A DNA stretch of 64,000 bases from Datnioides undecimradiatus (GCA_008933995.1 WARS01000029.1:18631511-18695510), one strand, 5' to 3'; shown: positions 25,669-38,397, counted from the stretch's first letter. Notes: generated by a model from the sequence alone, not told the origin. Program-made: numbers and translations.

Positions 25669-27920
25669 ATGGACCGGAGGAGGATGGATGCCAACAGAGA
25701 CCGCGTGGTCCATCGGGACACGCGCGCGAGAAAACTCACGGTGGTTGTCGCCTTGCAGAACCTGCTGGTGGCTACATGCCTTTTGGTCACATTTTACGTT
25801 TACTGGGACGCTTGCCCGGACAAACCGGTGAGTGAGCTGCGATTTGCAGACCTTTTTTGCTTTACTGTTGCATCATTTTATTGCAGCTCGTGTTCTGATA
25901 ATTTCATAGTCTTTGTCCAGCGGCAGGGAAGTTGCCAGGCTATCGCACATGCACAGCTGCTGTTGCTCTTGTTTTTTTTGTTTTTTTTTTTAATTCCAAG
26001 TAATTGAGCTTCAATTAAATTTCACAAATTTAGGGGTTTTTCTTACTTAAGACATGGTAGGATTGCTCTTTGAGCTTCTGTAAAGCTACATCTCAGTGTT
26101 GTGGCAATAATTAATCTGCTGGTGCCTTGAATTTGAAGGAAAGCATGCCAGAAGATCATGTGGGAGCACTTAAGCAAATCCACCCACATCACTTCCTCTG
26201 CTTGCGCACAATTTTGCTAAAGGTTTGCTTGAACCTAGCTTAGTTAACAGTTATCAATGTGCTATTGCTTCAGTGAGTATGAAAATCACCTGAAGGGATG
26301 CAAAAGATCATGTTTTTGGTTCGTCATACAAACTCAGATTTTGCCTATTTTTTACATATGGTATTGAAACTCCCCCTATTCAGTTCAGCTTTGTTTCATT
26401 CATACCGTCTGTGAAGAAATGTCTGAATCATGCTTGTCACAGGAGCCAAGAGACTGCAGGCTGCCTGGAAAAACAAATTGCAGCAATTTCAAATTAAAAA
26501 CACATTTTTGGTAAAATGAATAAACTGAAAACATAGATGGAAAGCTATTTTAAGTGCTCTTGTTAGTGTTACAACAGCTGTTACTCCCGACTGTTCTGAC
26601 TGTAAGTTTGACTGTAGTATTCAGCTCATATTTCGTGTTACAGAACAGCAGTCTGCTTTACCATTGTGACACAATCACATAGATATTACATGTTAACTTT
26701 GAACTGAACCTCTTGTCCCTGTGGGGAGGCTTTCTCATACAGACAAATTTGATCTTTGGTTCATCACTGAATTGGAGAGTTCATATTCAAACAGTGACTG
26801 ATGGGGAGTCGCATTAGACCTTTCACTTATGGTCTTCAAAACAGCTACTTTTGTTGTGGTTTTCACTCTTAATATTAAATTCAGAGTCATATTTAAGTAC
26901 ATTCTGGGTTTGTTTGACTATGATAGAGCAGAGCTACAGGTATGAGACTATTTAGAGGTCGATGTGGAGTTTCTCCAGATATCCTCTGACCTGGATGACT
27001 GTTTATCTGCGTGGTTACTGTGTGCTGATCATTTTAATGACTAACATTTGTTCTACATTTAGGCTCTGGTGTTTATCACTGCGAGGCTACTCTCACTACA
27101 GTTATTAATCAAACACGAAAGTGAGAATTTCCCTAGTTTCTGTCAGCCTGCCTATTTTCACACCATGTCACTCAGCCATGGTATCAAACAAACAAGCTCT
27201 GTGCTTCCCAGAGTTGAACATCAAGGAGAGATCTGCGTGACCTTTTAAAAGACACAGAGCGACATTTATAATGTCAGAGTCATAATGGGAGTGAGAACCA
27301 GCTAACATCAGGAAATCTGGAAGGTCATAAACAAAGCTACACTTTTCTAACTCTTGTTTGTGTCTTTGCTTTACAGCCTCTTGAAGATAACGTGCACATA
27401 CAGTTTGTGGCGATTGCAGGTGAGTAACCGCATACCTGAACACATACCTTTTACAGTTTCTCTTACCTTTTCTCATCAAGCCACACAAAAGTCTGTTGTT
27501 TTTCTCACTATCACTTTCCCCTCCAACTTTCACTCCCCAGACATCTCAGGCAACGAAACGCTGCAGTTTGACGACATTCACAGTAGCAATATGATGAGTC
27601 TGGTTGACAAGAGGAAAGACAAGATCTACGTGAACTGCACTGGACCCTATGTTTTGTACATGGATGTTTGTTACAAGAACCTCCTCGGAGAGACCTCGGA
27701 GACCACAGGGATGCTGCTGCTGCAGGTTGAGGGGAGTGAAACTCCAGTCAGCACTGTCAACCTGAATGCTTCACGAGAGGTCTGCAGGGGGCTCTACCGT
27801 ATAGCCTATCTCAGAGCAAAGGACCAGGCCAGTCTGCACTTGATATCCATGGCCGGGTTTAAAATTAAGAATGTGACTGTGGGTCTGAGCTATCTGCTGG
27901 GGAGACGGTGTGAGTACTGA
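25669..27920 (+). CDS. tnfsf4: TNF superfamily ligand, best match TNFSF4 (OX40L)-like, 193 aa
   Basis: Type II membrane cytokine of the TNF family; OX40L costimulates T cells through TNFRSF4. Exons 25669-25827, 27377-27419 and 27541-27920 total 582 nt. The basic N-terminus (about 22 aa) precedes a transmembrane segment at about 23-45 (LTVVVALQNLLVATCLLVTF). The ectodomain carries sequons NET (72) and NCT (99), and others at NAS and NVT. VNCTGPYVLYMDVCY resembles OX40L's INCDGFYLISLKGYF, and a cysteine three residues from the end (GRRCEY) parallels the terminal GEFCVL of human OX40L, suggesting the same disulfide. The ATG chosen is the first in frame after the CpG region. The ectodomain is short and diverged, so the exact orthology rests on these motifs and on position next to tnfsf18 and faslg; another TNF ligand is possible. 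Confidence 0.78.
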
Positions 27921-28456
27921 TCAGGGACGATCAACGCTCTCTGAAGACAAAGACCAGAACTGACATGGAGGAGAGAGGGAGCTCAGTGCTTACATTCATC
28001 TGCCGCTGTGAGAACAAACACACTAAGCAGGACTCACAACGATGGCACAACCTGTGCTGACAGACCCTTTCCTGTTGTGTTTATTACCTCGACAAAGGGA
28101 ACTAAGCTTCTGGTAGTTTGACTGATCTGATCAGATGATTGTGCACGGTCCTGGGCGAGAGAAAATCATGTGATTTTGGTGGCAGCAAGTCACAATTCTC
28201 ATTTTGTAGATATGAAATAGCTAAAATAAGCCAACCAAGAAGAACACCTACCCGTTAATGAGCAACAACCCGCTTGTTACAACTGATGATTATTTTCCTC
28301 ATCAGCTGATTAATCAGCTAATCCTTTGTAAAACATCAGATAACAGTGAAAATGCTCATCATCATTCCCTCAAACTTAAGGCGATTATCAGATTATTTTT
28401 TTATTTCCCATCACGATTAGTTTGACTGATACCCAAAACAATTTATAGAGGTGCCT

Positions 28457-28469
28457 TTTATTTATTTTT
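28457..28469 (+). promoter_or_regulatory. AU-rich element-like motif in the tnfsf4-like 3' UTR
   Basis: The sequence tttatttattttt contains overlapping ATTTA motifs. It lies in the probable 1.4-kb 3' UTR. Such motifs destabilise many cytokine mRNAs, but a single short one is weak evidence. Confidence 0.3.
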
Positions 28470-29324
28470 CCTCATGATCATCATTTTATAAGCACTCCCG
28501 CCGCAACGTGAGCTACTGTTTAGCAGTGACATTGGAGCCTAAAAATGGTTTACACATGAAATTATGAAGCTTTTGTGCTTTTGAGGGTTTTGCACTCCTC
28601 AGGTGCCTTTTAGTTTTTATATATTAATATATATAGCTAATATACCATTTCTAGTACATTATTTCACTATAACAATACCAAGTTCAGTACCAAATGAATG
28701 TAGTATTTTTATTGGTGCATTTATTCTCCTATGAAGCTCTCAGGAACCTTTTTGTGTGCTGTGAAGCTCAAACAGTGTGTGTCTTATGCGGATTACCAGT
28801 GTGGTGGTTTACCACAACAATTACATGTTCACCGTCACAGCCTCGAGATGATCTTTCTTTGGCGACGTGTTGAGGTACATGTCACTCATCTTACTAGAGA
28901 GCGACTGGTGTTCATGGAGCTAACCACACATCAGCAGGGTTTGATGGTGCAATCACACTGACACACAGATAGCTCAGAGACCAGAGAGGAAGCGAATGAA
29001 CGGGACATTTCCTCGATTTTGATTGTAGTTGCACTCATGGTGCACTTTGTAATGTTTATGTTTGTTTTTAATTGTGCCTATAGTAGTAGTAAGAATTAAG
29101 GGTCGATCGCTCCCCTTTAAAGTTCTATGCAGAAACTGTGTTAGTGAAGCTACGACATTTTACAATGAAAAAGCTGTATTTTAATAATAATTTAATAAGT
29201 CTACAGTTGGAGCACATTTTACTGTTGAGCTGTACCATCTGGTCCAAGCTTTAAACAATGTCATCTCCAGTGTAATTAAGGTTTAACTTGTTGATTTGAT
29301 GCTTTTGATCTGTACTATATCATA

Positions 29325-29330
29325 AATAAA
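29325..29330 (+). terminator. Candidate poly(A) signal of the tnfsf4-like gene
   Basis: AATAAA in the context tcataaataaaatatttaat, about 1.4 kb after the stop. It would make 27921-29345 the 3' UTR. Confidence 0.5.
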
Positions 29331-32069
29331 ATATTTAATATATCCTGTACACAGAGACTGTGTTTATAAAGCGGTATCCCAGGGGACGAAACATCAGTGA
29401 TTATTTAAAGCTACAGTTTGGGGGCTTTTGTCTCCCCCATCAGGGTGTGAGGGTAATTACATAAACACTGTCAACGTGCTTATGCCGGAGACTCCACTGT
29501 GACCGTAGTTGCTGTAGCCTATTCTCTGTAGCTTCAGTTGCTCTTTCAGCAAACTAATCATCATCATCGTTGATAAAACACACGACTTCCACATTTAAAG
29601 CCCAGGAGCAGCTTCTAGAAAGCATGTAGCTTTCTTATTGTAACGTATTCCAAGTGAAACCAGATAAGCAGGCGAAACTTTGATTTGAATGTTGAAAAGT
29701 GGGAGAGTCCTAACAAACATGTACAGTTACAGTGATTTGGAGTTGTATTATAACTCTGAGGCTGAAGACACGTCTTATTTTGTTTTACTGGACGAAAAAC
29801 ATGATTCGAATGAATGATATATGCACAGTATAACCACGGTTGTCTTAAAGGGGTTTTCATTTCATCTTAACTTTAAAAACTCTCTATTCTTTAAAGAAAC
29901 ATCCATTTACTTGTAAAAGTCCTGCACTGTAGCTTTAGATGTCTGCCAAATGAGCTGTCTCCCAAAAGAGCAAGCCCAGCTTCACATAAGCCTTAAATAA
30001 TAATGTGTTATGTGAATGGCACCGTATTAATCCATCTGAGTGATACACCATGGGGCTGCCATGTGTAAGCTTTGGCACCGATGACCTGTTGGAATGAAAC
30101 TTTAATTAAAAAAAAGTTTCTATTTGGCAATAAGCCTCGCCTCTTTGTTTCCTCTGTTCTCTCTCTCTATCTGTCTGTTTGTCTACTGTGGGAGTTAGCA
30201 GTTTCATCATCAGCATGAGCATCATTACCACCTGGCATGTTAAATATTGCTTAATCAAAAGTGAAAGTGAATTGCAGAATGCGGCCTGGCGCGTCCAACA
30301 TGACCTGACATGAGGAATCAGTCTGTTCACCACCGTCGCTGACCCCCGCTGAAGACACACTTCCACATTTTATAGTCTTGATAAATGGAGCATATCATCT
30401 CTGTTTGAAGATAAGAATCTGCAGTTTGGCTTTATTTCAGTTGGATCTTGTCATGTCTAATAATAGAAAAATAGGTTTTTAATGGCATATTTCCAGGGTT
30501 TCCAAAACCTACTGAAACTCCTTTTATGATCACAGGAAGTTTGGCACATTTAGTCTCGCAAATTAGTATCAGGAACAATGACTGAACGTTGGAGCATGTT
30601 TAAACTGGAACAGCAACATCCAGGGGTTTAGTTTTAGGCAAGAGTGAAAATGTGTGAAATGCAAGCAAGTCACGAAACATCTATTTATAACACAGACGGG
30701 TATGTACAGGTGTGGACAGATACGGCAGAGTAGTGCCGGTTAATATTGCATCAAATGCCTGGGCTCATGCTCATGCAACCAATTTTAACGTTGTACATGC
30801 TCACAAGTAAATCTGTCAACCAGAGCTCAAAGCAAAATGTGAAGTTTTAGTTAGTTCATGTAAAGTTTGCAGAAAGTCACAGCACAGACCTGTGTGATGT
30901 ACTGAAACTTCAGTGATATGCCAAGTTAATGTTATATCAAGACTCCAAGATAAGCAAACTCATAGCCAAGGACAAGGAAACACAACGTGGGCTCAAACTG
31001 CATGACTTTGCTCGTGGGCAAAATATATTATGAATATTGTTGACCAAGCAGATATGTCTGTGATCAAATATGTTGCACTGCAAGTTGATGTGACAAGCTT
31101 GCGCTTGAAATGTGAAATGTGATGGGACAGGATAACTGCTTCACACCGAACAAAGAGCAGCAATGTCTTCATTATAACTGGCAGGTCTATCAGTAAAAAG
31201 CAGAGCTGTTAGTATAAAGATTCACTTTAAGCACCAAGATGCTTCTAGCAGAAAATAATAAAAACGAAGACTTGAAATATCCTTCAAATATACAGGATCC
31301 ATAATTATCTTCTTCTTTTTTTAATAATCTGACTGTTTGCACAGCAAGTCACTCATTTTTCATCTTATAAAACAATATCCATTAATTTAAACTGAGAAAA
31401 CTTGGACAGCAAGCCAATCAGCACAAGGTATTTCTGTTATTTTGTCCATCCCTTTAAAGCAGTTAACGATGGCTCTGCACATGCTTGACCTTTGTCATTT
31501 AACGAGATTAGACACGTGCTTTCAGCCATGACACCCCAGCATCATAAAGTCTCACTCAGATAAATTATTACAGTGAGCTCAAAGTTTCAGCGGATCCCTC
31601 GGTTGTGGGAAACACATGCGGGTCTGAGACACAGGCTGTGGAAATACGCTGAAAAGAAATTGCGTGTGACGGTGTCTCCTGAACTGAATCAACGTTATCA
31701 ATAGCTTTATTTGTTTAAGTCCTCTATAATGTGGACAGTTTGAAAATAAATAAAATAAAAACCAGTGTTACCTAAGCTAACCTTAACTCCATGATGTTGT
31801 TACTGAGTTTTTAATGTTTGCAGCTAACCCGTCAAAGCAGCCCTATACAGTCGCTCGATAGCTACGTGCATTAATATCGTGCCAAAAAGCTGCATCTGAC
31901 ACACCTCAGCATCAATCCAGCATCATCAGTATAAAGCTAATCAGAGCTAGCGTTACAGTTAGGGATTGGAAAAATTTAGGAGAAACAAAAACTGTTCACA
32001 CCGAAGGGAAATACCCACAGTTCTGCAGAGTTTCACAGTTTATCTGCCACTGTGGTATCCGGAAAAGGG

Positions 32070-32111
32070 ACTGAACGCAGGAGCAAGTTTAAACTTGCTC
32101 CTGCGTTCAGT
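32070..32111. repeat. Perfect 42-bp palindrome with no spacer
   Basis: Two 21-bp arms are exact reverse complements and meet at the centre of aagtttaaactt (32085-32096). The left arm begins actgaacgcaggagc and the right arm ends gctcctgcgttcagt. The identity stops at 32069 and 32112. Confidence 0.97.
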
Positions 32112-32789
32112 GGAACGCGCCGCCGTGAAACACACCGCCGTCCAAGGATTTATTTGTGGCAGACGTGTGAAGTTGCAGCACAGCTGTCTTTTTACCGTCA
32201 TACTATAAAATAAAACCAGTTACTGAATGGTTTACATGCTTTTTCAAAACCATTTCAAATAAAGCCCTTGTTAACCAGCTTTAATGTTATTTGGTCAGTC
32301 AGAGTTGAAATCAGACAGTAAATTGGAGTCACTTATGTTACAGGTGTTTGTATGGACCTGTGTCATGTACGTCATGCACACGGTAGACCTATGTGTGGTC
32401 TTTCCTGATACCCACACTGAAGTTGTTTTGTGAGTACAGGCAGAAGAAAAGAGATTTTTCCCTTAAACCACATCCTCAAAGCAGTGGGTGAGTCATGAGT
32501 AGCTGCTCTGAGACATTAGAAAGTGTTGTTTGTCTGCTTAAGCCTTACTTATTCACTTTTTTCAAACATCACTTTTAACTTCATAAGAGAAAACATATTC
32601 AGGATGAGAACTAACATGTATGTTTGAGAAATATAATTTTATCCACGGTAGATAGGGAACAAAACATTAAGGTTAAGCATTCAATGCTATTGACTGACAG
32701 CTTAATGTTAGCTTCTGTGAGAGCACACTGTTCCCCAGAACTGCCAACCACAGCTCTGCTGGGTTCAAACTGGGACAGTGAGGGTTCAT

Positions 32790-32892
32790 GGTAAATCCCT
32801 GTGGGTTTGAGTAATAACTCAACTGTGGTTTCAGGTAAGCACCATTTTCAGCTAGGCTGGTTTCCCTACAGGTAGCCTGCAACATAAAAGAC
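32790..32892 (+). repeat. Diverged dispersed repeat, copy A
   Basis: Shares ccctgtgggtttgagt and, about 55 bp later, ggtttccctacaggtagcct with copy B at 34606-34692, in the same orientation. Copy A has a longer middle. The family is unknown. Confidence 0.5.
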
Positions 32893-34605
32893 AGTTAACC
32901 ACTGGTAGGACATCCATGTTCTGAGATCTGCTTTGTGGATGCTCACTGTTCATTGTGGTTGGCCATTTCAGCCCCTGCACCACTTTAGCACTTCCCGGAT
33001 CAAACCTTGCACTGACATCTGAGCAACACAGCCAACAGGCCATCAAAGCAACTGACTGTAACTGCCCAACACTGGCGATGCGCTTCTTGGCCTTTAAAGG
33101 AACACATGGTTACTGCAGATGGTAAGCCACGGTCACATTTGCAGCTTACTTTCAAGCAGATAAACACACAATTTACTTCACAGTTTTGTTTGTTTGAGAA
33201 AAGCTAAACAAAGACCCTGTGACGTTTTGGGGAGAAGATGATGGTGGGTGCTGGGTTGCACAACAAAAAGCAGATTTGCAGAAACTTGCAAATCCTGGAG
33301 GAAACAAAGAGAACTTGCTGGTCAGGCATAAGGCATATAGTACAGCGCTGTTGTCACAAGAGGATACATTTATTGAGCATGTTGTATGGAAGGAAAACAT
33401 CCAAAGCAGAGAGTACAACCTGCTAAATTTGGGCTCCATGAAAAATGGTGGAGAAGTAGTAAGCATCTTAACCAAACCTATTACCGCTGTGTTTCTTTTT
33501 ATCTGACGAGAATCTTTTAGGCCACATGACCACAGTAATTGCTTTAATATTATAGTACTTTCATTTGGTGAACTTGTGTCCGTTCATGGCAGCTGTGCCA
33601 GAACAGCAGACGACACCTTTATGATACTAGATTTACAGCCCACTCTCGGGTACTGAACATTGAACCTTATAGTGATACTGCTCTTGCGACCTGCAGCCTA
33701 CAAAGAGGAAGTGCAGAGGATTGCACATGAAAGCTAAAAGGTGCTCAGGGCGTGTAATGAAAGTGTAATTCATAATCACTCAGACATCTTAGACAGCAAT
33801 CCTCGTTTTTCATCATACAGTCTTGTTGTACTCAGTAAAATGATGTTGCTGGATCACATTTACAAATCTAAAACAAAATAAACTAATATTTCACGTCATG
33901 ATTTTATAACTTTCATGTCAAATTACTTAGTTGGACATGGTTTAAGCTCCATCTCCAACTAACTGCCTGAATCCTGACTAAGAATATCTTGTTTTGTATA
34001 TTTTACCCTCATAGCATTAACTCATGATGACATGTCAGCAGCCATGTCAAACGTTTGATCACGTTTTATGTTTGAAACTGGAGAACGTGTGCAAAATGCT
34101 TTGGGGCTGTAGGGACAATGATGTTTTGGGTTGACTGCTTGGCCCATGTGTTTTGTGTCCATAGTTTAATGTCTCCAGCTGGATTTAAAAGAGATTTTGA
34201 ACAGATATTCATGGTCCCCAGAGGGTGCATCTTACTGACTTTGTTGATTCCTTGGGTTTACTTCATCACTCACCGTACATCCTTCGACCTGTCACCCCAG
34301 CCCCTTCCGCCCGACCCTCATCTCACCCATCCTGCATCATCCCACTTCTCCTTCTTTTATATTACGCATTGAACTGATTCTAGTCCACAATTCTGATGCC
34401 ATGGTCTTTGTTTGTGAAACACAGGATGAAGAACCGTCAGAGGGTTCTGTGAAGAAATTAAAATCTTAGTAGAGTTGTATGTGGAACAGTGAACAGTGCA
34501 GCCACATGCAGAGATGTCTCATATACACGTGAAGGATCCATGCAGATGATTGAAGTGATGAAGCTTGTTTACTGTGTGATCAAAATGTGACCTTCAGCAA
34601 CGGTT

Positions 34606-34692
34606 CAGGGCAAACCCCTGTAAGTTTGAGTTTGAGTTAAGTGAAAGTTTTAGTAAGAACAGGTTTCCCTACAGGTAACCTCCAAACTAAAA
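34606..34692 (+). repeat. Diverged dispersed repeat, copy B
   Basis: Matches copy A at both ends: ccctgtaagtttgagt, then ggtttccctacaggtaacct followed by caaactaaaag. Confidence 0.5.
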
Positions 34693-35936
34693 GTAGACAC
34701 TGTACTGTTTTTTCATTTTTTTATCATTCTTTGTAACCCACCTTAGCTGAGTACTGTATATTTGACTCATTTTGAGAAAACGTATTTACATTATCTCAGA
34801 ATGAATCAGCAATGCAAAGATATTCTTCGTGAAATTTGAAAATAACTTTCACTGTGCAGGTGGTGCAATTTCTTAGCCACCTTCCTCCTTATAATTAACC
34901 CAAGGAAGACCCTTTTATTGATTATTAGGAATTATCCCTTGTGAACTGTATTTTCACAAGTCCTCCCTGTATTTTTGTCGAATGAGTTACACTATTTCCA
35001 AAGAGTTAAGTGCAGTTAGTTAGATAAAGCACATAAACATTAGATCTGCATTTGCCGACAGCAAAAATGTAATTCTATGGCTTTCCACAATGTGTTTTCC
35101 AAGGAAAATGACATCAGTGCCTTCAAAAGCAAGTTGTTTCATTTGCCTGATCATTATTTCCAATTAAAAATGATCTTCCGTCAATATTAAGGTACATGTA
35201 AACATAAATTCAGCATGTCAGCATATCCACAACTTGTTCAGAATCCAGTTTGGTGAAAGAAATTCTTAAAAATGCCACACCTCTGTGTTTTCATGCACTG
35301 TAACCACAGGCAAACCGTAACAGTACACCTCTCGCCTGGAGCAAGTTTCCTGCAACAGTATTGTAATTGACATGGAAGCCAAGCCCTGCATTTTTTTCCT
35401 TAGCGTAAAATTTCCTTAGCTTTTGCAACGTCAAAACAAAATATTAGTTGTTCAGTCAGTTTAGAGTAGGTTTTAATATTCAGTGCTGCAGCTGTGCTAC
35501 CCATTAAACTTGTTTTTGTTTTTCATTTAATGTTCCCCACCTCATTAATCTACAGCAAAAAATTAGTTGACAGCTACAGTTGCAACTCCCATGGAAATAT
35601 ATAAATAGACTGTGAAACTAGCAATGGATGACAGACAAAGACAAATGAAACGATAAAAGATAAGAAGTGTACAAGACTAGACTGTGTAAACAGATAAGAG
35701 TGTGTATGTTAGTGTGTGTGTGTGTGTTTCTCAGGTTAAAACGTGTCATCGGACTTGCAGACTTGCAAGCAGATAGGACCAAAGCCAAGACGGATGTAAA
35801 ACAACAACAGTGATGCAAGGGCTCTGTGAGCGTGGGCAGGACAGTAACAATGATGCAACAGCTGGCAGTTTCTCTCATGGAGGATTTTCCTGCTAAATGG
35901 GTCAAGGTAAACTGGTAGAGTGAAACACGGAGACTC

Positions 35937-35946
<10 letters not shown>

Positions 35947-35970
<24 letters not shown>
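35947..35970 (+). repeat. (GA)12 microsatellite
   Basis: A run of GA/AG dinucleotides flanked by imperfect gagaca units. The Ser-Leu open frame on the minus strand across it is a repeat artefact. Confidence 0.9.
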
Positions 35971-36684
35971 GCAGAGACAGAGGGAAGCTGTTTAAAACAT
36001 CACTTTCATTTTTCTTTGAATATGGTGTTTCAGTGTCGTGCCGCCCCTGCATTTGAGCGAAACAGGTTGCGAGAAAAAGAGGTGGGGGCATGTGAAGGCA
36101 CCATGTAGTTCAAATGCTGGCCAAATCATCATGAAGAGACTGAGCAGCCTCAGTTTTGCTGCAATGTGGATATTATTGCTTTATGTCTTGCACTTGTGGG
36201 AAGAGTGAAAAAGCTGCAAATCATAACACGCACCAGAGATGACAATGCGGTGGCCTCAGGTGTTCATTCATGCTCGCCTGTGTGATTACTGCTCTGATTC
36301 AACAGACATGGAAATATGAAGGAAAAATTAATAAATCTGCGCTTCTCTGAGCGCGTGCAGCACGTACGCAGACACTGAGTGACAGCATCAATCCATCGTA
36401 CCAGTAGACGAAAGACAGCTCAGCAGTTTTAAAGCAATGTTTACAGATTTCTCATTAAATGGCCACTCAACAATGTCAGTGTTTATTATTCACGGTAATG
36501 TTGACGCTCACGAACAACAGCTACTGCATGAGCACAACTACGTGTCCAAAAATTCCAGTTCCAGCAAGAGACAGTGTTTTTCTGATCCTCATCTCAGCTC
36601 TGGCACAGAACCAAATAAAGCGCAGCATGATCAAATAATAAAGGCACTCTAAGTAATCAAGCAGTTTTGTTGCGTGGGTGTAGA

Positions 36685-36693
36685 GGGATTCCC
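36685..36693 (+). promoter_or_regulatory. NF-kB-like site 1 upstream of the tnfsf18-like gene
   Basis: GGGATTCCC, 160 bp upstream of the ATG. It matches a kB half-site pair, and the same nonamer occurs again at 36747. Confidence 0.4.
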
Positions 36694-36746
36694 TCAGTCC
36701 TTTCTGTTTGCCTTTTATTGTACATGGGCGGTAGTTAACTGAGCGT

Positions 36747-36755
36747 GGGATTCCC
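36747..36755 (+). promoter_or_regulatory. NF-kB-like site 2 upstream of the tnfsf18-like gene
   Basis: A second exact GGGATTCCC, 62 bp after site 1 and about 45 bp upstream of the TATA-like box. This is a favourable position for a proximal element. Confidence 0.45.
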
Positions 36756-36791
36756 ACTTTTTTCATTTTGAGTGGGTGGGATGGAATAGGC

Positions 36792-36799
36792 TATATTAA
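36792..36799 (+). promoter_or_regulatory. TATA-like box of the tnfsf18-like gene
   Basis: TATATTAA ends 46 bp before the ATG. A start about 25-30 bp downstream (near 36821, cttcagtac) would leave a 5' UTR of only about 25 nt. Confidence 0.5.
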
Positions 36800-36844
36800 G
36801 GCTTGAAGGAATCAGTCTTCAGTACAAGTATCACACTCTGCATT

Positions 36845-37560
36845 ATGGAGAGACAACAGGCACGACAGGAAGATACACTGATTGAGGTTAAGATGGACAG
36901 ACTGGAAGTCAATCACCGACCCAGAGGTTCACCTGCCAACCGCTGTGGCTGCTCCAAGTGTGCGGGCACTGTGGCAGCAATGATGGGATTGGTGATTGCG
37001 GCTCTGCTGGCGGGCTTCATAGTGTATTTTTTCACGTTCCTGCCGTCACACAACCAGGTGAGAAACACCTCAGAGCGTTAACAGAAAGTTACCTGAGCAA
37101 AAACAAGCTCTGATGTCTTTTCATGACTGTTATCAATCTGTCTGTTTACAGGATGTCTCCGCTGTTAAAGCACAAGTCAACATAACCCACAAAATAAAAA
37201 GTAAGTATTACTTATATTTCAGTTGCTTCCAACAATCCAATCCGATATCTTGATGTGCTTATGGAATAGCAATGATTTTTCTTCACAGAGACTGATGGAC
37301 AGGAACGATATGACCTCTTTACTGTGGATAAAGCTGCAAGCTACTTAATCTATGGTTGGGTGAAATTCACACGTGTCACCGGTGAAGAGGTCGTTCTGAT
37401 GCAAACTCTGAACGGAAGGAACGTAACCATCCAAAAGAAGATCATCAACCACACAGAGATCTTCTTTTCTGGTAAGGTCAAACTGGCCAACGGCATCACA
37501 TTAAGCATGTACTTCATCTCCTCCTGTACGGACGGTTCGTTCCATCTCTATGAACTCTGA
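36845..37560 (+). CDS. tnfsf18: TNF superfamily ligand, best match TNFSF18 (GITRL)-like, 177 aa
   Basis: Type II membrane cytokine; GITRL costimulates T cells through TNFRSF18. Exons 36845-37057, 37152-37200 and 37289-37560 total 534 nt with consistent GT-AG junctions (phase 0, then phase 1). A 40-residue cytoplasmic part ends in a Cys-rich juxtamembrane motif RCGCSKC, a possible palmitoylation site. The transmembrane segment is at about 41-66 (GTVAAMMGLVIAALLAGFIV). The ectodomain is short: YDLFTVDKAASYLIYGWVKF lines up with the human GITRL stretch ending NGLYLIYGQV. Later features are LMQTLNGRNVT, IFFSGKVKLANGITLSMYF and a C-terminal SFHLYEL. Sequons: NIT, NVT, NHT. Position between the tnfsf4-like gene and faslg matches human gene order. 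TNF ligands diverge fast, so the paralogue name is likely but not certain. Confidence 0.8.
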
Positions 37561-38397
37561 GCTTTGGCTTGAATCAGACACGTAAGAAACTCCAACTGCT
37601 GTGATGCATGTTACTGAAGTGAGCGGTCAAAACCTGCTGCTATTGATGTTATCCATGTTCCACGTGCATGCACTTATCACAAGGTTGTTTCATGAAAAGC
37701 GAGTCTGTGTTGTGTCTCTAGTAACACTGGGCGTGGTCGCTCCAAAGTCTTAGATCTGACAAGAAAGTGATGTGACCTAACATGACAGCCAAAACCTCAG
37801 TACTGGAGGAAATGCCCACGTTCATGATTGCTACACCAAATTAAAGCTGAAAGTCTCATAAGCTGTGTGTGTAATTTGAAATATCTGTTTTGACAAGAAG
37901 TCGCGTAGTCACATAGATAGCTCATAACTAAATCACACTTACGCTTTGCTTTCTTGTCACTCACCACGCCACACAAGTAGTGTTATTCACACTTTGGCAG
38001 AAACGGTTTTCTGTCTGTCATTTCCATCTCTCTGATTGACTACTCTTACCTGCGTAGATGACCAGCACGATGGGAATGTTTCATTTCCATTTTCACGAGC
38101 CGGCCATGTCACGTTTTTTAGGTTGGTTAAAGAGAGCTGGAAGGTTTTCTCACTGTAAAATAATCCTGAAGAAAGTCAAATGAAAACTGTTAATGTGTCA
38201 CAAGATTGTGTGAATGAAAGATTTGCTTTTAATTTCATTTAGTTGTGTCGTGACTTTACTGGCAGCTGACTAATGTAGCCATGTTAGTGTTCAGTGGAGG
38301 TCCAGTATTGTGTTATTGTCAAATCAGTAGTCTATATGTTGTACACATCCTAACATCCTTGTAAACATATTTGTATTTTTATTTGCCAAATACTGTA

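Larger units (their letters stand above)
29350..36680. other. Gene-free stretch between the tnfsf4-like and tnfsf18-like genes
   Basis: No exon, RNA gene or intact transposon could be supported. The content is AT-rich unique-looking sequence, plus a perfect 42-bp palindrome (32070-32111), a diverged repeat pair (32790-32892 and 34606-34692) and a GA microsatellite near 35947-35970. The distance is long for a compact fish genome, so regulatory elements of the flanking cytokine genes are a reasonable guess. Confidence 0.5.

Noticed and set aside
27354-27540. Continuous frame running into the tnfsf4-like ectodomain exon
   Set aside because: The 5' part is intron; GT-AG junctions at 27419/27541 keep the frame and remove it.
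35618-36091. 157-aa minus-strand frame rich in Ser and Leu
   Set aside because: It is created by a GA microsatellite and has no protein-like conservation signal I can see.
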